Positions 1 to 6,461 of a DNA stretch of 7,587 bases are shown in pieces. A model generated the notes under the pieces. The model was given only the letters and a program-made list of their open reading frames with translations, made no database searches and was not told the DNA's origin. How positions within the stretch are numbered: the stretch's first letter is position 1; every line of letters starts with the position of its first letter. The position numbers were made by a program, and so were the translations under genes. Origin of the DNA: Parasulfuritortus sp037439465 (GTDB lineage Bacteria > Pseudomonadota > Gammaproteobacteria > Burkholderiales > Thiobacillaceae); assembly GCA_037439465.1 (NCBI GenBank), contig JBBIVX010000035.1:1-7587 (forward strand). The letters run 5' to 3'.

Positions 1-39
1 CGAAACTTGTAAGTTTTCCCAATTGAGCAGAGCGCGCCC

Positions 40-152
40 AGCGCGGCGGCCGAGGTCAAGCGCCGCATCGGTGAGCTGGTCATGGAATTGAGATTCTGCG
101 CAAAGAAAGGCAGGCGAAACGCCCTTTTGTCGGCAGGGGGTCGTCACGATGA
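40..152 (+). pseudogene. IS3-family OrfA, C-terminal remnant with frameshift
   Basis: This is the tail of the small regulatory/DNA-binding protein (OrfA) of an IS3-family insertion sequence. Positions 43-90 read as AAAEVKRRIGELVMEL, the leucine-zipper-like end typical of OrfA. The frame then breaks. Moving to the third frame from about position 91 restores EILRKERQAKRPFVGRGSSR and a TGA stop at 150-152, a typical OrfA ending. A single lost G near 90-92 explains the break. The stop overlaps the orfB start as ATGA, the normal arrangement in this group. An in-frame TAA at 10-12 marks where homology is already lost, so the N-terminal HTH part is missing or lies outside the window. Assignment rests on remembered family sequence, not on a search. 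Confidence 0.65.
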
Positions 153-259
153 GTCGGACGATCTCGCTGGGAGTCGGCAAGCCTATTTACAGCAGTTTAC
201 GGACTCAATCCATTGTGGCGCAGAGATTGGCGCGTGCTACCGGCCAGTTGCTGCCGTAA
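149..259 (+). pseudogene. IS3-family OrfB, N-terminal stub
   Basis: This is the beginning of the DDE transposase (OrfB) that goes with the OrfA remnant. It starts at an ATG overlapping the OrfA stop, and its first residues, MSRTISLGVGKP, match the usual OrfB start of this IS3 group. The next stretch is degraded, but RLARATGQLLP is recognisable before a TAA at 257-259. After that the expected HTH_21 and rve catalytic domains are absent, so no DDE residues remain and it cannot be functional. The homology breakpoint at about 256-259 marks the junction with the DNA carrying the reductase operon. The 36-residue frame is a relic rather than a real small gene. Confidence 0.6.
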
Positions 260-364
260 CAGGTCATCAAATATCGAGTGAATCGAACGACCAGACTCAG
301 ATCACTTTGCTGCCGCTCAATGCAGAACGTTACTCTGGCAATGTCAAGCAACAGAAGCATCGAA

Positions 365-395
365 GCCCCTCCTGACAGGCAGATCAAAGAGGGGC
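365..395 (-). terminator. candidate terminator hairpin after the hydrolase gene
   Basis: A perfect 7-bp dyad, GCCCCTC at 365-371 and GAGGGGC at 389-395, lies 8 nt beyond the stop of the isochorismatase-like gene, at the end of the minus-strand operon. The loop is long (17 nt) and there is no clear T-run after it on the minus strand, so it is a weak terminator candidate or a 3'-end stabilising hairpin. The rest of 260-403 shows no gene that I can support. Confidence 0.35.
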
Positions 396-403
396 AGCCA
401 ATC

Positions 404-988
404 TCAAGCGTGCAGGGAAGGCATCAATACCTGAATCAACTCGCCACCCTCTGGCGACGCCCAGCTACCGGCAAGTTCTGCAATCAACTGATTGGTGCTG
501 GTCAGAGTAACGCCGCCGCGCTCCATGCGGCGCAGGGCGATGTCATCGGCCCGCTGAGTAGGCGATCCGCCGGCATCGGCTACGACCTGAACTTCAAAGC
601 CAGCACGCACGAGGCTCAATGCCGGATAGACCGTGCAAACGTCGTTGGTCACACCCGCGATGATCAGTTTCTTGCGCCCGGTCGCTTTGACTGCTGCCGC
701 AAAATTCTCGTCGCCCATCGCATTCACGATGCCAAAGCGTTTAACCCGGCCAGCGAATTCTGTAGGCAGGATCGATTCCAGTTCGCTCAACAACGGCCCT
801 TGCGCATATTCCTCCATGCTGGAAGTCAGCACAGTCGGTAGTTTCAGTATGCGGGCCGTTTGCGCCAGCATCAGCGCATTCATCTTCATTTCCTCGAAGG
901 AAATCGAATGGACCCAACTCATGGTGCCGACCTGATGGTCGATCAACAGCATGGCAGCATTTTCAGCACTGAATCTTTCGTATTTCAT
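404..988 (-). CDS. isochorismatase-fold cysteine hydrolase, YcaC-like
   Basis: This 194-residue cytoplasmic hydrolase belongs to the isochorismatase-like superfamily (Rossmann-type alpha/beta fold), close to the YcaC branch. The family uses an Asp, a basic residue and a Cys to hydrolyse amide, imide or related C-N bonds. Visible motifs are LLIDHQ with D17, a basic pair K83/R84 before GIVNA, and the nucleophile region IIAGVTNDVCTVYPALS with C118; spacing agrees with E. coli YcaC (D19, R84, C118). The length is near the family norm (about 190-210). A strong ribosome binding site, AAAGGAGAA, lies 6 nt before the ATG and fixes the start. It is the last gene of a three-gene operon, 42 nt after pirin. 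The substrate cannot be read from sequence; the actual substrates of YcaC-type enzymes are largely unknown, and isochorismate is unlikely because there is no siderophore gene here. Confidence 0.92.
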   Translation of the reverse strand: MKYERFSAENAAMLLIDHQVGTMSWVHSISFEEMKMNALMLAQTARILKLPTVLTSSMEEYAQGPLLSELESILPTEFAGRVKRFGIVNAMGDENFAAAVKATGRKKLIIAGVTNDVCTVYPALSLVRAGFEVQVVADAGGSPTQRADDIALRRMERGGVTLTSTNQLIAELAGSWASPEGGELIQVLMPSLHA

Positions 989-1010
989 GAACTTCTCCTT
1001 TCAAAATAGT

Positions 1011-1027
1011 CGGGGTTGAATACCCCG
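1011..1027 (-). promoter_or_regulatory. intercistronic hairpin between pirin and hydrolase genes
   Basis: Arms CGGGG (1011-1015) and CCCCG (1023-1027) with a 7-nt loop form a compact GC hairpin in the 42-nt gap. On the minus (transcribed) strand it is followed by ACTATTTTG and then the Shine-Dalgarno sequence of the next gene. This could be a partial terminator/attenuator or an RNA-processing/stability element that sets the hydrolase:pirin ratio. The T-rich tail is short, so full termination is unlikely. Confidence 0.4.
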
Positions 1028-1030
1028 GTG

Positions 1031-1858
1031 TCAAAGTGATCCGAACTCGCCGCGTCGATACGCCGCAATCCTGTCGGCAAGTGCCTCGGCGGATGCCAAG
1101 GCCATCGGTCCTTGCCAAAACACCGGCTGATCGAGTGGCCTGCCGGAGAACACCACAGCCTTGGCAGTGCCTTGCTTTGCTTTCAACGTGATCTCATGAC
1201 TCGCAGCATTTGCCGTAAAGACAGGCAACCTCGGTTCGCTGGCATCAAACGATTGCCCATCAATCTCCAGCGTGCCGAAGATCGGCATTACGAAGCTGGC
1301 GGTGTCCGCTGCGACAGGCACCGACAATGCGGCTCCGTCATCCAGAGAAATGTCTAGCAAGGTGACATCTGTTGGAGGAGATAACGGAGAACGTGCGTCG
1401 GCGAAACTCCCCAATGGCACCCGAACCTTTGCCCCCGGCAAATGAACCACCGGCACATCCTGCGGCTCCAGACTCAACGCAAACGGTTTTGCACTTTGCC
1501 TATCCTCAGCCAGATTGACGAAGATTTGCAGCATATGAACGGTCTGGCCAGACACCGCCGGCACTTCGTCATGCACGACCCCGCGACCGGCCGCCGTCCA
1601 GTGGAGGCCTCCAGGCTGAATGCGGTTCTGGTTACCCAGTGAATCGCGGTTGTTGATACCGGTTTCCGAATCAAGGAACAGGTAGGAAACCGCCGAGAAG
1701 CCGGCATGGGGATGCGGCTGGAAGGTGGACTCACTCATCCACGCATGATCGACACCGAGGAAAGGGTCAATCGGGGCGGCCATTTCGCCACCGCGTAGCG
1801 CGAAGGCTCGAAAGCCGCTGCCGATGTTCATGCGTTGCAATGTGGCGATCTGGCTCAT
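1031..1858 (-). CDS. pirin family protein (bicupin)
   Basis: This 275-residue protein of the pirin family has two cupin barrels; the N-terminal one binds a metal, usually Fe(II). Bacterial pirins include quercetin 2,3-dioxygenases and redox-sensing or protein-binding forms. The pirin signature is clear: HPHAGFSAVSYLF carries metal ligands H49 and H51, and GRGVVHDEVP carries H96 and E98, so all four usual ligands are present. The C-terminal cupin (about 170-275) is more divergent, as is normal. Length is typical. The start is supported by AAGGA about 9 nt upstream; this ribosome binding site overlaps the TAA stop of the reductase gene 11 nt upstream, suggesting translational coupling. It is the middle gene of the operon. 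Its pairing with a flavin ene-reductase suggests an aromatic/flavonoid or oxidative-stress role, but this is inference; the enzymatic activity of any one pirin cannot be told from sequence. Confidence 0.93.
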   Translation of the reverse strand: MSQIATLQRMNIGSGFRAFALRGGEMAAPIDPFLGVDHAWMSESTFQPHPHAGFSAVSYLFLDSETGINNRDSLGNQNRIQPGGLHWTAAGRGVVHDEVPAVSGQTVHMLQIFVNLAEDRQSAKPFALSLEPQDVPVVHLPGAKVRVPLGSFADARSPLSPPTDVTLLDISLDDGAALSVPVAADTASFVMPIFGTLEIDGQSFDASEPRLPVFTANAASHEITLKAKQGTAKAVVFSGRPLDQPVFWQGPMALASAEALADRIAAYRRGEFGSL

Positions 1859-1869
1859 GACATCATTCC

Positions 1870-2940
1870 TTAGGCGGCGCTCGTTCCGTTCAGGAGCGGA
1901 TAGTCGGTATAACCCTGTGCACCGGGCGAGTAGAAGGTGTTCTTGTCCGGCGTGTTGAGTGTCGCGCCTTGGCGGAAACGCTCGGGCAGATCAGGATTCG
2001 CCAGAAAAGCGCCGCCGAACACCGTCGCATCGGCACGTCCCTCGGCCAGTGCGGCTTCCGCATTCTTCTGATCCAGCCCGCCACCCATCAGGTAGGCACC
2101 GTTGAACCGGGGGCGCAGCAAGCCGTGGTAATCGGTCTTGGCACCAAACAGCGCCACGTGCAGGTAAGCCAGATTCAGGGCACGAATCTGCTCGACCAGG
2201 TAGGTATAGGTTTCCTGCGGGTTGGCATCGGTGATGTCGTTGAAGTTCATCTCCGGTGAAATCTTGATGCCGACGCGGTCGCTACCGACCTCGGCCGCCA
2301 TCGCGGCCAGCACCTCAAGCACGAAGCGGGCGCGATTCGCCACGGAACCGCCGTATTGGTCCGTGCGCTGATTGCTGCCAGACGACAGGAACTGTTCCGG
2401 CAGGTAGCCGGAAGCGGTATGAAGCTCAATCCCATCAAAGCCGGCCTCAATGGCGCGGCGGGCAGCCTGACGATAGTCATTGATCACGCCAGTAATCTCG
2501 TCCAGCGTCAGTTCGCGGGGCATCACAAATTCCTCCATACCGGCACCTGTCCAGGTCTGGCCGGCGGGCTTGATCGCGGAGGGGGCGACGGGCTGCGCGT
2601 TATTCGGCAGCAGTGAAGGATGCGAGATGCGGCCGCAGTGCATCACCTGCATAAAGATCCGGCCTCCCTTGGCATGGACAGCCTCGGTCACTTTCTTCCA
2701 GGCAGCAACCTGCGCTGGCGTTTCGATGCCCGGTGTGCGCACATAGCCTTTGCCCATGGCGGCAGGGAATACGCCTTCGGAGATGATGAGGCCGGCGCTG
2801 GCGCGTTGCGCGTAATACGTGGCGACCAGATCGTCAGGAACGCCTGCATCGTTGGCGCGTGAGCGGGTCATCGGTGCCATGATCATGCGGTTGGTCAAGG
2901 TGTGGCGACCGACTTGAACGGGGGTAAATAGTTGGCTCAT
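1870..2940 (-). CDS. Old Yellow Enzyme-family alkene reductase (NemA-like)
   Basis: This 356-residue FMN-dependent TIM-barrel oxidoreductase would use NAD(P)H to reduce activated C=C bonds in enones, maleimides, quinones or nitro compounds. Diagnostic motifs are LTNRMIMAPMTRSRA (T25, flavin tuning), GRISHPS (103-109), FDGIELHTASGYLPEQFL (H174, proton donor Y179) and NQRTDQYGGS (190-199), with a flavin phosphate-binding GG-containing region near 286-310. Length matches NemA/OYE proteins (about 360). Three positions are unusual: S177 where the substrate-binding pair is normally H-N or H-H; M100 where NemA and OYE1 have Trp (OYE1 W116); and K226 in GIKISPE where Arg usually contacts FMN. It is the first gene of the minus-strand operon, with GAGG 8 nt before the ATG, and is divergent from a LysR gene that probably regulates it. 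Physiological substrate unknown; a detoxifying role is inferred from the family. Confidence 0.95.
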   Translation of the reverse strand: MSQLFTPVQVGRHTLTNRMIMAPMTRSRANDAGVPDDLVATYYAQRASAGLIISEGVFPAAMGKGYVRTPGIETPAQVAAWKKVTEAVHAKGGRIFMQVMHCGRISHPSLLPNNAQPVAPSAIKPAGQTWTGAGMEEFVMPRELTLDEITGVINDYRQAARRAIEAGFDGIELHTASGYLPEQFLSSGSNQRTDQYGGSVANRARFVLEVLAAMAAEVGSDRVGIKISPEMNFNDITDANPQETYTYLVEQIRALNLAYLHVALFGAKTDYHGLLRPRFNGAYLMGGGLDQKNAEAALAEGRADATVFGGAFLANPDLPERFRQGATLNTPDKNTFYSPGAQGYTDYPLLNGTSAA

Positions 2941-3050
2941 GGTGGTGTCCTCAGTGTGGGTTGTTCAGGGTGAAGACATGATCAACTAAAGCATATTCGG
3001 GATAAAGTAGCTAAACTAGGAAACATTGATCCATTCACGGAGCAATCAAA
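2941..3050. promoter_or_regulatory. divergent promoter/operator region, lysR versus reductase operon
   Basis: This 110-bp intergenic region separates two divergent start codons and must hold both promoters. It is AT-richer than its flanks from about 2976 to 3050. Candidate LysR-type dyads are GATCAA at 2980-2985 with TTGATC at 3026-3031, TAG-N5-CTA at 3008-3018, and ATTG at 3025-3028 with CAAT at 3043-3046. No strong sigma70 pair is evident; a TATGCT on the minus strand near 2992-2997 is the best -10 for the operon. Ribosome binding sites are GAGG at 2949-2952 (minus, for the reductase) and GGAG at 3039-3042 (plus, for lysR). LysR regulators classically bind such regions, repress themselves and activate the divergent operon with an inducer. 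Confidence 0.6.
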
Positions 3051-3956
3051 ATGGAACTCCTGAACGACATGGCCCTCTTCGTAGAGGTCGTGAAAGCGAA
3101 AGGCTTCCGTCATGCGGCGGAAGCGGTCGGGATGCCGAACTCCACGGTATCGCGCCGGATCAGCGGACTGGAAAAGGCCATCGGGCTGCGTCTGCTCCAC
3201 CGCACGACACGCAGGATTGAGCTAACGGAAGCCGGCCTGATCTATTTCGAGCGCTGCAAGCGCATCGTCGATGAGGCCAGACTGGCTCATGAACAGTTGG
3301 GGGAAATGCTGGCGCAGCCCAGTGGCGTCTTGCGCGCAGCGTTGCCGGTGGATTTCGCCAATATCTACCTGGCGCCCCTCATCGCGGAATTTGCCCGTCG
3401 CTATCCTGGGATTACATTCGACTTTGATTTATCGCCACGCGTGGTCGATCTGGTATCTGAACCCTTCGATGTCGCCATCCGCATGGGCATGCCATCGGAC
3501 TCGAATCTGATTGCGCGGCAACTAGCCAGTCTGCGTTGCTATCTCTATGCATCGCCCCGTTATCTTGAGCAATCCGGAGAACCGAGCCATCCGACGGATT
3601 TGGCACATCACGAATGCTTGGGGTTCCGTTCTGGCAAGGCGAATGTCTGGACGCTACTTAGCAGGAAGGAATCGGTGGATGTGACGGTGGGTGGCCGGTT
3701 TCAACTCAATAGCGTGGGACTGATCCGGCGCTTGGCCACTCTGGATCTCGGCATTACCCTCCTGCCAGAGGAAATCGTTGCAGAGGATGTGGCGCATGGG
3801 CGGCTATGTCGCATCCTTCCTGATTGGGAGGGGCCGGCAACGCCTGTTTATGCGATGACCGAGACGCGCCTGCTACCGGCCAAGACGCAACGTTTCATCG
3901 AGTTCTTGCGCGAGCACTTAGGCCACAATGTCGCCAATACATCAGGGATCACATAA
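3051..3956 (+). CDS. LysR-family transcriptional regulator (CrgA-like)
   Basis: This 301-residue LysR-type regulator is of typical length. The N-terminal winged HTH covers about residues 1-60, with the recognition segment FRHAAEAVGMPNSTVSRRISGLE (18-40) followed by the usual linker of IGLRLLHRTTRRIELTEAG. A long linker helix (about 60-88) leads to a periplasmic-binding-protein-like effector domain (about 92-290) that includes FDVAIRMGMPSDSNLIARQL and the LDLGITLLPEE motif. The pattern resembles the CrgA/DsdC-like branch that often sits beside oxidoreductase genes. GGAG 8 nt upstream of the ATG supports the start. It is divergent from the reductase-pirin-hydrolase operon and is the obvious candidate controller; the effector could be an electrophile or an aromatic compound, which the sequence does not reveal. 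The following small gene starts 2 nt after its stop. Confidence 0.95.
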   Translation: MELLNDMALFVEVVKAKGFRHAAEAVGMPNSTVSRRISGLEKAIGLRLLHRTTRRIELTEAGLIYFERCKRIVDEARLAHEQLGEMLAQPSGVLRAALPVDFANIYLAPLIAEFARRYPGITFDFDLSPRVVDLVSEPFDVAIRMGMPSDSNLIARQLASLRCYLYASPRYLEQSGEPSHPTDLAHHECLGFRSGKANVWTLLSRKESVDVTVGGRFQLNSVGLIRRLATLDLGITLLPEEIVAEDVAHGRLCRILPDWEGPATPVYAMTETRLLPAKTQRFIEFLREHLGHNVANTSGIT

Positions 3957-3958
3957 GA

Positions 3959-4183
3959 ATGAATCTGTTCTCGTGGATATTGGGCGCCCGATCAAAGGCC
4001 AGAAAGACTACTGGCGATTGGCGCTCAGAACTGGCCGCCAAGCCGGATTGGATGTTGGAGAACATCGTGAAGAATACTGGGGAATTCACGGTAGAGATGC
4101 GAACGGCTGCGAAAGAGATTCTTTCTCAGAGGAAGGTTGGGGCTGACTCAACAAGACGTGCTAGTCCGCTTGAAGAGCAGTAA
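3959..4183 (+). CDS. small uncharacterised protein downstream of lysR
   Basis: This 74-residue frame starts at an ATG only 2 nt after the lysR stop, which suggests co-transcription and translational coupling. A longer reading of the same frame, from 3824, would overlap lysR and is less likely. The N-terminus MNLFSWILGARSKA is short and hydrophobic, then basic. The middle, DWRSELAAKPDWMLENIVKN, is followed by an amphipathic helix candidate, TVEMRTAAKEILSQRK, and a charged tail. There is no signal peptide or full membrane span. The ribosome binding site is weak (AGGG about 12 nt upstream). The composition looks protein-like and the helix pattern is regular, but I do not recognise a family. It could be a real small cytoplasmic protein or a chance frame. 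Confidence 0.5.
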   Translation: MNLFSWILGARSKARKTTGDWRSELAAKPDWMLENIVKNTGEFTVEMRTAAKEILSQRKVGADSTRRASPLEEQ

Positions 4184-4561
4184 GCAGTCAAATGATATGC
4201 ATATATCCTATGGCGACTTAGGACACGAAACACACATTCGCCAACTTTGGAAGCGGTCACTGAAAATTGGCTCGAACGCGCTGAGCAATACCAAAAGATT
4301 GCCAATGACCAGAATCGCGCGCACCCCGGTGATGAATCAGCCGCTGTATCTCCGAACCTGGCGCGCTCTGCTTGCCCCCTGGCTCGTTCGGCTTCGCCGA
4401 TCCGAGCCCAGGCTTCGTCCTTTTTGTAAACCCAGTTAAGAAAAACTTGCCAAAACCGAAAGGCAGAAAACATTCCGTCCCACTTCAGCCCGAAGTATTT
4501 TCTACAGAGGTCATATTGAAGCATTATCGCTGGCCAGTTTGCCAACATTATTGGTGGCTGA
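4184..4561. other. 378-nt region without a supported gene
   Basis: No frame here has a convincing start, ribosome binding site and protein-like composition. A 140-codon open frame on the minus strand (4126-4548) is Cys-, Ser- and Trp-rich, has no family resemblance and runs antisense into the small gene, so I treat it as chance. Base composition is more AT-rich at 4184-4320 and 4430-4561 than in the genes. A strong hairpin with a T-run lies at 4378-4425. The left end of the following IS3 element should lie near 4430-4561, but I cannot see its terminal repeat. Confidence 0.5.
4378..4425 (+). terminator. strong hairpin with T-run, candidate terminator
   Basis: The outer arms CCTGGCTCG (4378-4386) and CGAGCCCAGG (4403-4412) pair with one bulged base; the inner arms TCGGC (4388-4392) and GCCGA (4396-4400) close a 3-nt TTC loop. 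TTTTT follows at 4421-4425, 8 nt beyond the stem. On the plus strand this could end transcription from lysR and the small gene, although the distance to the T-run is larger than usual. It could instead be a dispersed repeat with a palindromic core. Confidence 0.45.
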
Positions 4562-5424
4562 ATTCAGCAGAATACGCACTACGACCTGGAACGTGTTTGC
4601 CGGGTGCATTTCCCCCTTCGACGATTTATGCCCAGCAGGTGAGGGAGATCGCCAAGGTGGTGTCCTTGCATCCGATGCGGCGCCGGCCCAAGCCGAAGAT
4701 ATCCAATGCCGATCTGCCGGCGGCCATTCGTGCTGACCTGGAAGCCTCGCCCTTCGTCGGCGAGGGCCATCGCAAGGTGTGGGCGCGCCTGCGCATCCTG
4801 CGTGACATCCGCGTGTCGAAGGATCGCATCTGCCGCCTGCTGCGTGAGCATTTCCTGCTGTCGCTGCATCGGCTGCCGCAGGGTATGCCTTCGTTGCACG
4901 AGGGATAGATTCAGACCGAAGCGCCGAATCTGATGTGGGGTGCCGACGGCATCCGCATCGAAACCGTCGAGGCGGGATGGATGTGGGTGTTCTCGGCGGT
5001 CGATCATTCCGATGCCTGCTGCGTCGGCATCCATGCCGTGAAGATCGGCAATCGCTTCGCTGCCATACAGCCGATTGCCCAAGGTCTTCAGGCTTGAAGC
5101 TGCGCATGGATCACGGCACGCAGTACACCGCCGACGCCTTCCTGAAGCAGATCGAGTTCTGGGGCATCGACACCAGCTTTGCCTTCGTTGCCGAACTACA
5201 AACCAACGGGGTCGCCGAGCGTTTCAATCGGACGCTGAAGGAACAGGCCATCCACGACCGCCTCTTCCGCAACCTGGAGGAGGTTAGGGCCGCTGTCACC
5301 GAGTTCAGGGATCGCTACAATCGTCACTGGCGTCTCGAAAACGCAGTTTCGGCGTAGCCAAAAACCGGGCTTCATGTCACCCCTTGAAGTCCGGCAGTCT
5401 TATGCCAGCCGGAAGACCGCATGA
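4562..5424 (+). pseudogene. IS3-family OrfB transposase, decayed by several lesions
   Basis: This is a nearly full-length DDE transposase broken by at least five changes. The expected start is ATT rather than ATG at 4562, followed by HYDLERVCRV. A frameshift near 4612-4616 leads into PSTIYAQQVREIAKVV and the HTH_21 part (EGHRKVWARLRILRDIRVS). A TAG stop at 4906-4908 interrupts just before IQTEAPNLMWGADGIRI, where the first catalytic Asp is codon 4945-4947. A deletion with frameshift at 5089-5091 removes roughly a dozen residues. The next section has the second Asp (5109-5111, in MDHGTQY) and the Glu (5217-5219, in GVAERFN), 35 residues apart as in DD(35)E enzymes. A 22-nt insertion at 5342-5363 then shifts the frame; the true tail GFMSPLEVRQSYASRKTA ends at TGA 5422-5424. 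It is non-functional. The exact IS name is not assigned. Confidence 0.85.
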
Positions 5425-5461
5425 GCTGCAAATCAGTGTCCAATCAACTGCGGGCGGTACA
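5425..5461 (+). mobile_element. probable right end of the decayed IS3 element
   Basis: The 37 nt after the OrfB stop have the length and look of the short 3' non-coding end of IS3 elements, ending in GCGGGCGGTACA. IS3-family termini normally finish with CA, so the right boundary is placed at 5461. I saw no matching left terminal repeat (beginning TGTACCGCCC) in the window, so the boundary is inferred from one side only. Confidence 0.45.
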
Positions 5462-5497
5462 ACAACAATTGTCGGAGCGGTTTTTTGTATGGTGGAT

Positions 5498-6436
5498 TCA
5501 AGGTTTTTCGGCGACTTTGGTGGTCGGTTCGAGGAGATATGGCTGATACCGCGTCTCCGCCGTATCGATCCGTATCGGCAAGAGCCGGTGTGAGAGGCCG
5601 CCCGACGGCGCGACGAGGATTTCCAGGAGCGCACTGTCCTTTCCGGCGCGACGATTGCCGCCGAAGACGAAGTTGCCCAACGAGTAGGCGATCACCTTGC
5701 CGCGATAGGTCTCGGTCGGCTGGAGGACATGCGGATGATGACCGACGATGATATCGGCGCCGCTGTCAATCGCGAGATGGGCGAGCGCGCGGTCGCGTTC
5801 GGTCGGTTCGGGCGCCCGCTCGAGACCCCAGTGGAAATTGACGATGACGATATCGGCGCCGTTACTCTTCACGAGGCGGATGTCCTCGGCGACATGCTCG
5901 GGATACCGATAGGCCGTCCCAGGGACCGTCTCCGTCGCGGCGGCATAGTTCCCGTACCCGAGGAAGGCGAACCGCTTGCCCTTGATATCCCGGACGACCG
6001 GCAGTCTTGCCTCGGCGAGGGTCATCCCCGCGCCGACATGCTCCACGCCGGCACGATCGAGATACGCGAGAGTATCGCGCAGCCCTTCGGCCCCATAGTC
6101 GTAAACATGGTTGTTCGCGAGCGTCACGAGCGAGATCCCGCTTTTTGGAAACACCGGAACGAGATCCGGATCCATCTTGAAATTGAACTGTTTCGGCTCC
6201 CGTTTCTCCGCACGGGTTATCGCCGTCTCGCAGTTGACCATCACGACATCGGCGGAATGGAATAGTCCCTGCAGCCGTGCGAACGGCCATTCATGATCGC
6301 GGACATCCGGAACGATTTCCGGATACCAGGCAGCCAGTGTCACGTCGCCCCCGAATACGAGGCGGATATCCCCTTCCGACGCCATCCCCTGGGAGAACGG
6401 CAGGAGGAGCAGGATTGCCATCAGAAAGCGAATCAT
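5498..6436 (-). CDS. CapA-family secreted metallophosphatase-fold protein
   Basis: This 312-residue protein of the CapA/PgsA (PGA_cap) family has a calcineurin-like metallophosphatase fold. Relatives act in poly-gamma-glutamate capsule synthesis or export, but many proteobacterial members occur without capsule genes. A signal peptide is visible: MIR, a hydrophobic core FLMAILLLLPF, and a likely cleavage around residue 19-20 (MAS-EG). No lipobox Cys is present, so it should be periplasmic or secreted. Family motifs are in order: FGGD (D31), VNCETAI (N68, E70), LANNHVYDYG (N109, H110), NFHWG (H202), GHHPHVLQP (H233, H234, H236) and YSLGNF. The start at 6436 is chosen because AAGGAG lies 6 nt upstream and the signal peptide begins there; a reading extended to 6694 would run antisense through a transposase. 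No capB/capC neighbour is present. It lies between two IS3 remnants. Confidence 0.92.
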   Translation of the reverse strand: MIRFLMAILLLLPFSQGMASEGDIRLVFGGDVTLAAWYPEIVPDVRDHEWPFARLQGLFHSADVVMVNCETAITRAEKREPKQFNFKMDPDLVPVFPKSGISLVTLANNHVYDYGAEGLRDTLAYLDRAGVEHVGAGMTLAEARLPVVRDIKGKRFAFLGYGNYAAATETVPGTAYRYPEHVAEDIRLVKSNGADIVIVNFHWGLERAPEPTERDRALAHLAIDSGADIIVGHHPHVLQPTETYRGKVIAYSLGNFVFGGNRRAGKDSALLEILVAPSGGLSHRLLPIRIDTAETRYQPYLLEPTTKVAEKP

Positions 6437-6442
6437 CACATT

Positions 6443-6448
6443 CTCCTT
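6443..6448 (-). promoter_or_regulatory. ribosome binding site fixing the CapA-family start
   Basis: AAGGAG on the minus strand sits 6 nt before the ATG at 6436-6434. It decides the start against the long upstream extension of the same frame. A GTG directly before the ATG is a possible alternative start, adding one residue. Confidence 0.8.
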
Positions 6449-6461
6449 CCTCGAAAGACAC

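Noticed and set aside
278..841. 187-codon plus-strand open frame
   Set aside because: It lies opposite the hydrolase gene, whose motifs and ribosome binding site are clear; the plus frame has no recognisable motif.
2247..2862. Several 75-90 codon open frames on both strands inside the reductase gene
   Set aside because: They are frame shadows of a GC-rich gene with full-length family motifs.
4126..4548. 140-codon open frame on the minus strand
   Set aside because: It has no ribosome binding site, has odd composition rich in Cys, Ser and Trp, resembles no family I know, and runs antisense over the hairpin and the small gene.
4935..5357. A stand-alone 140-residue transposase gene
   Set aside because: Its first third is out-of-frame translation of OrfB sequence; only residues from LRMDHGTQY on are real transposase, so it is part of one pseudogene.
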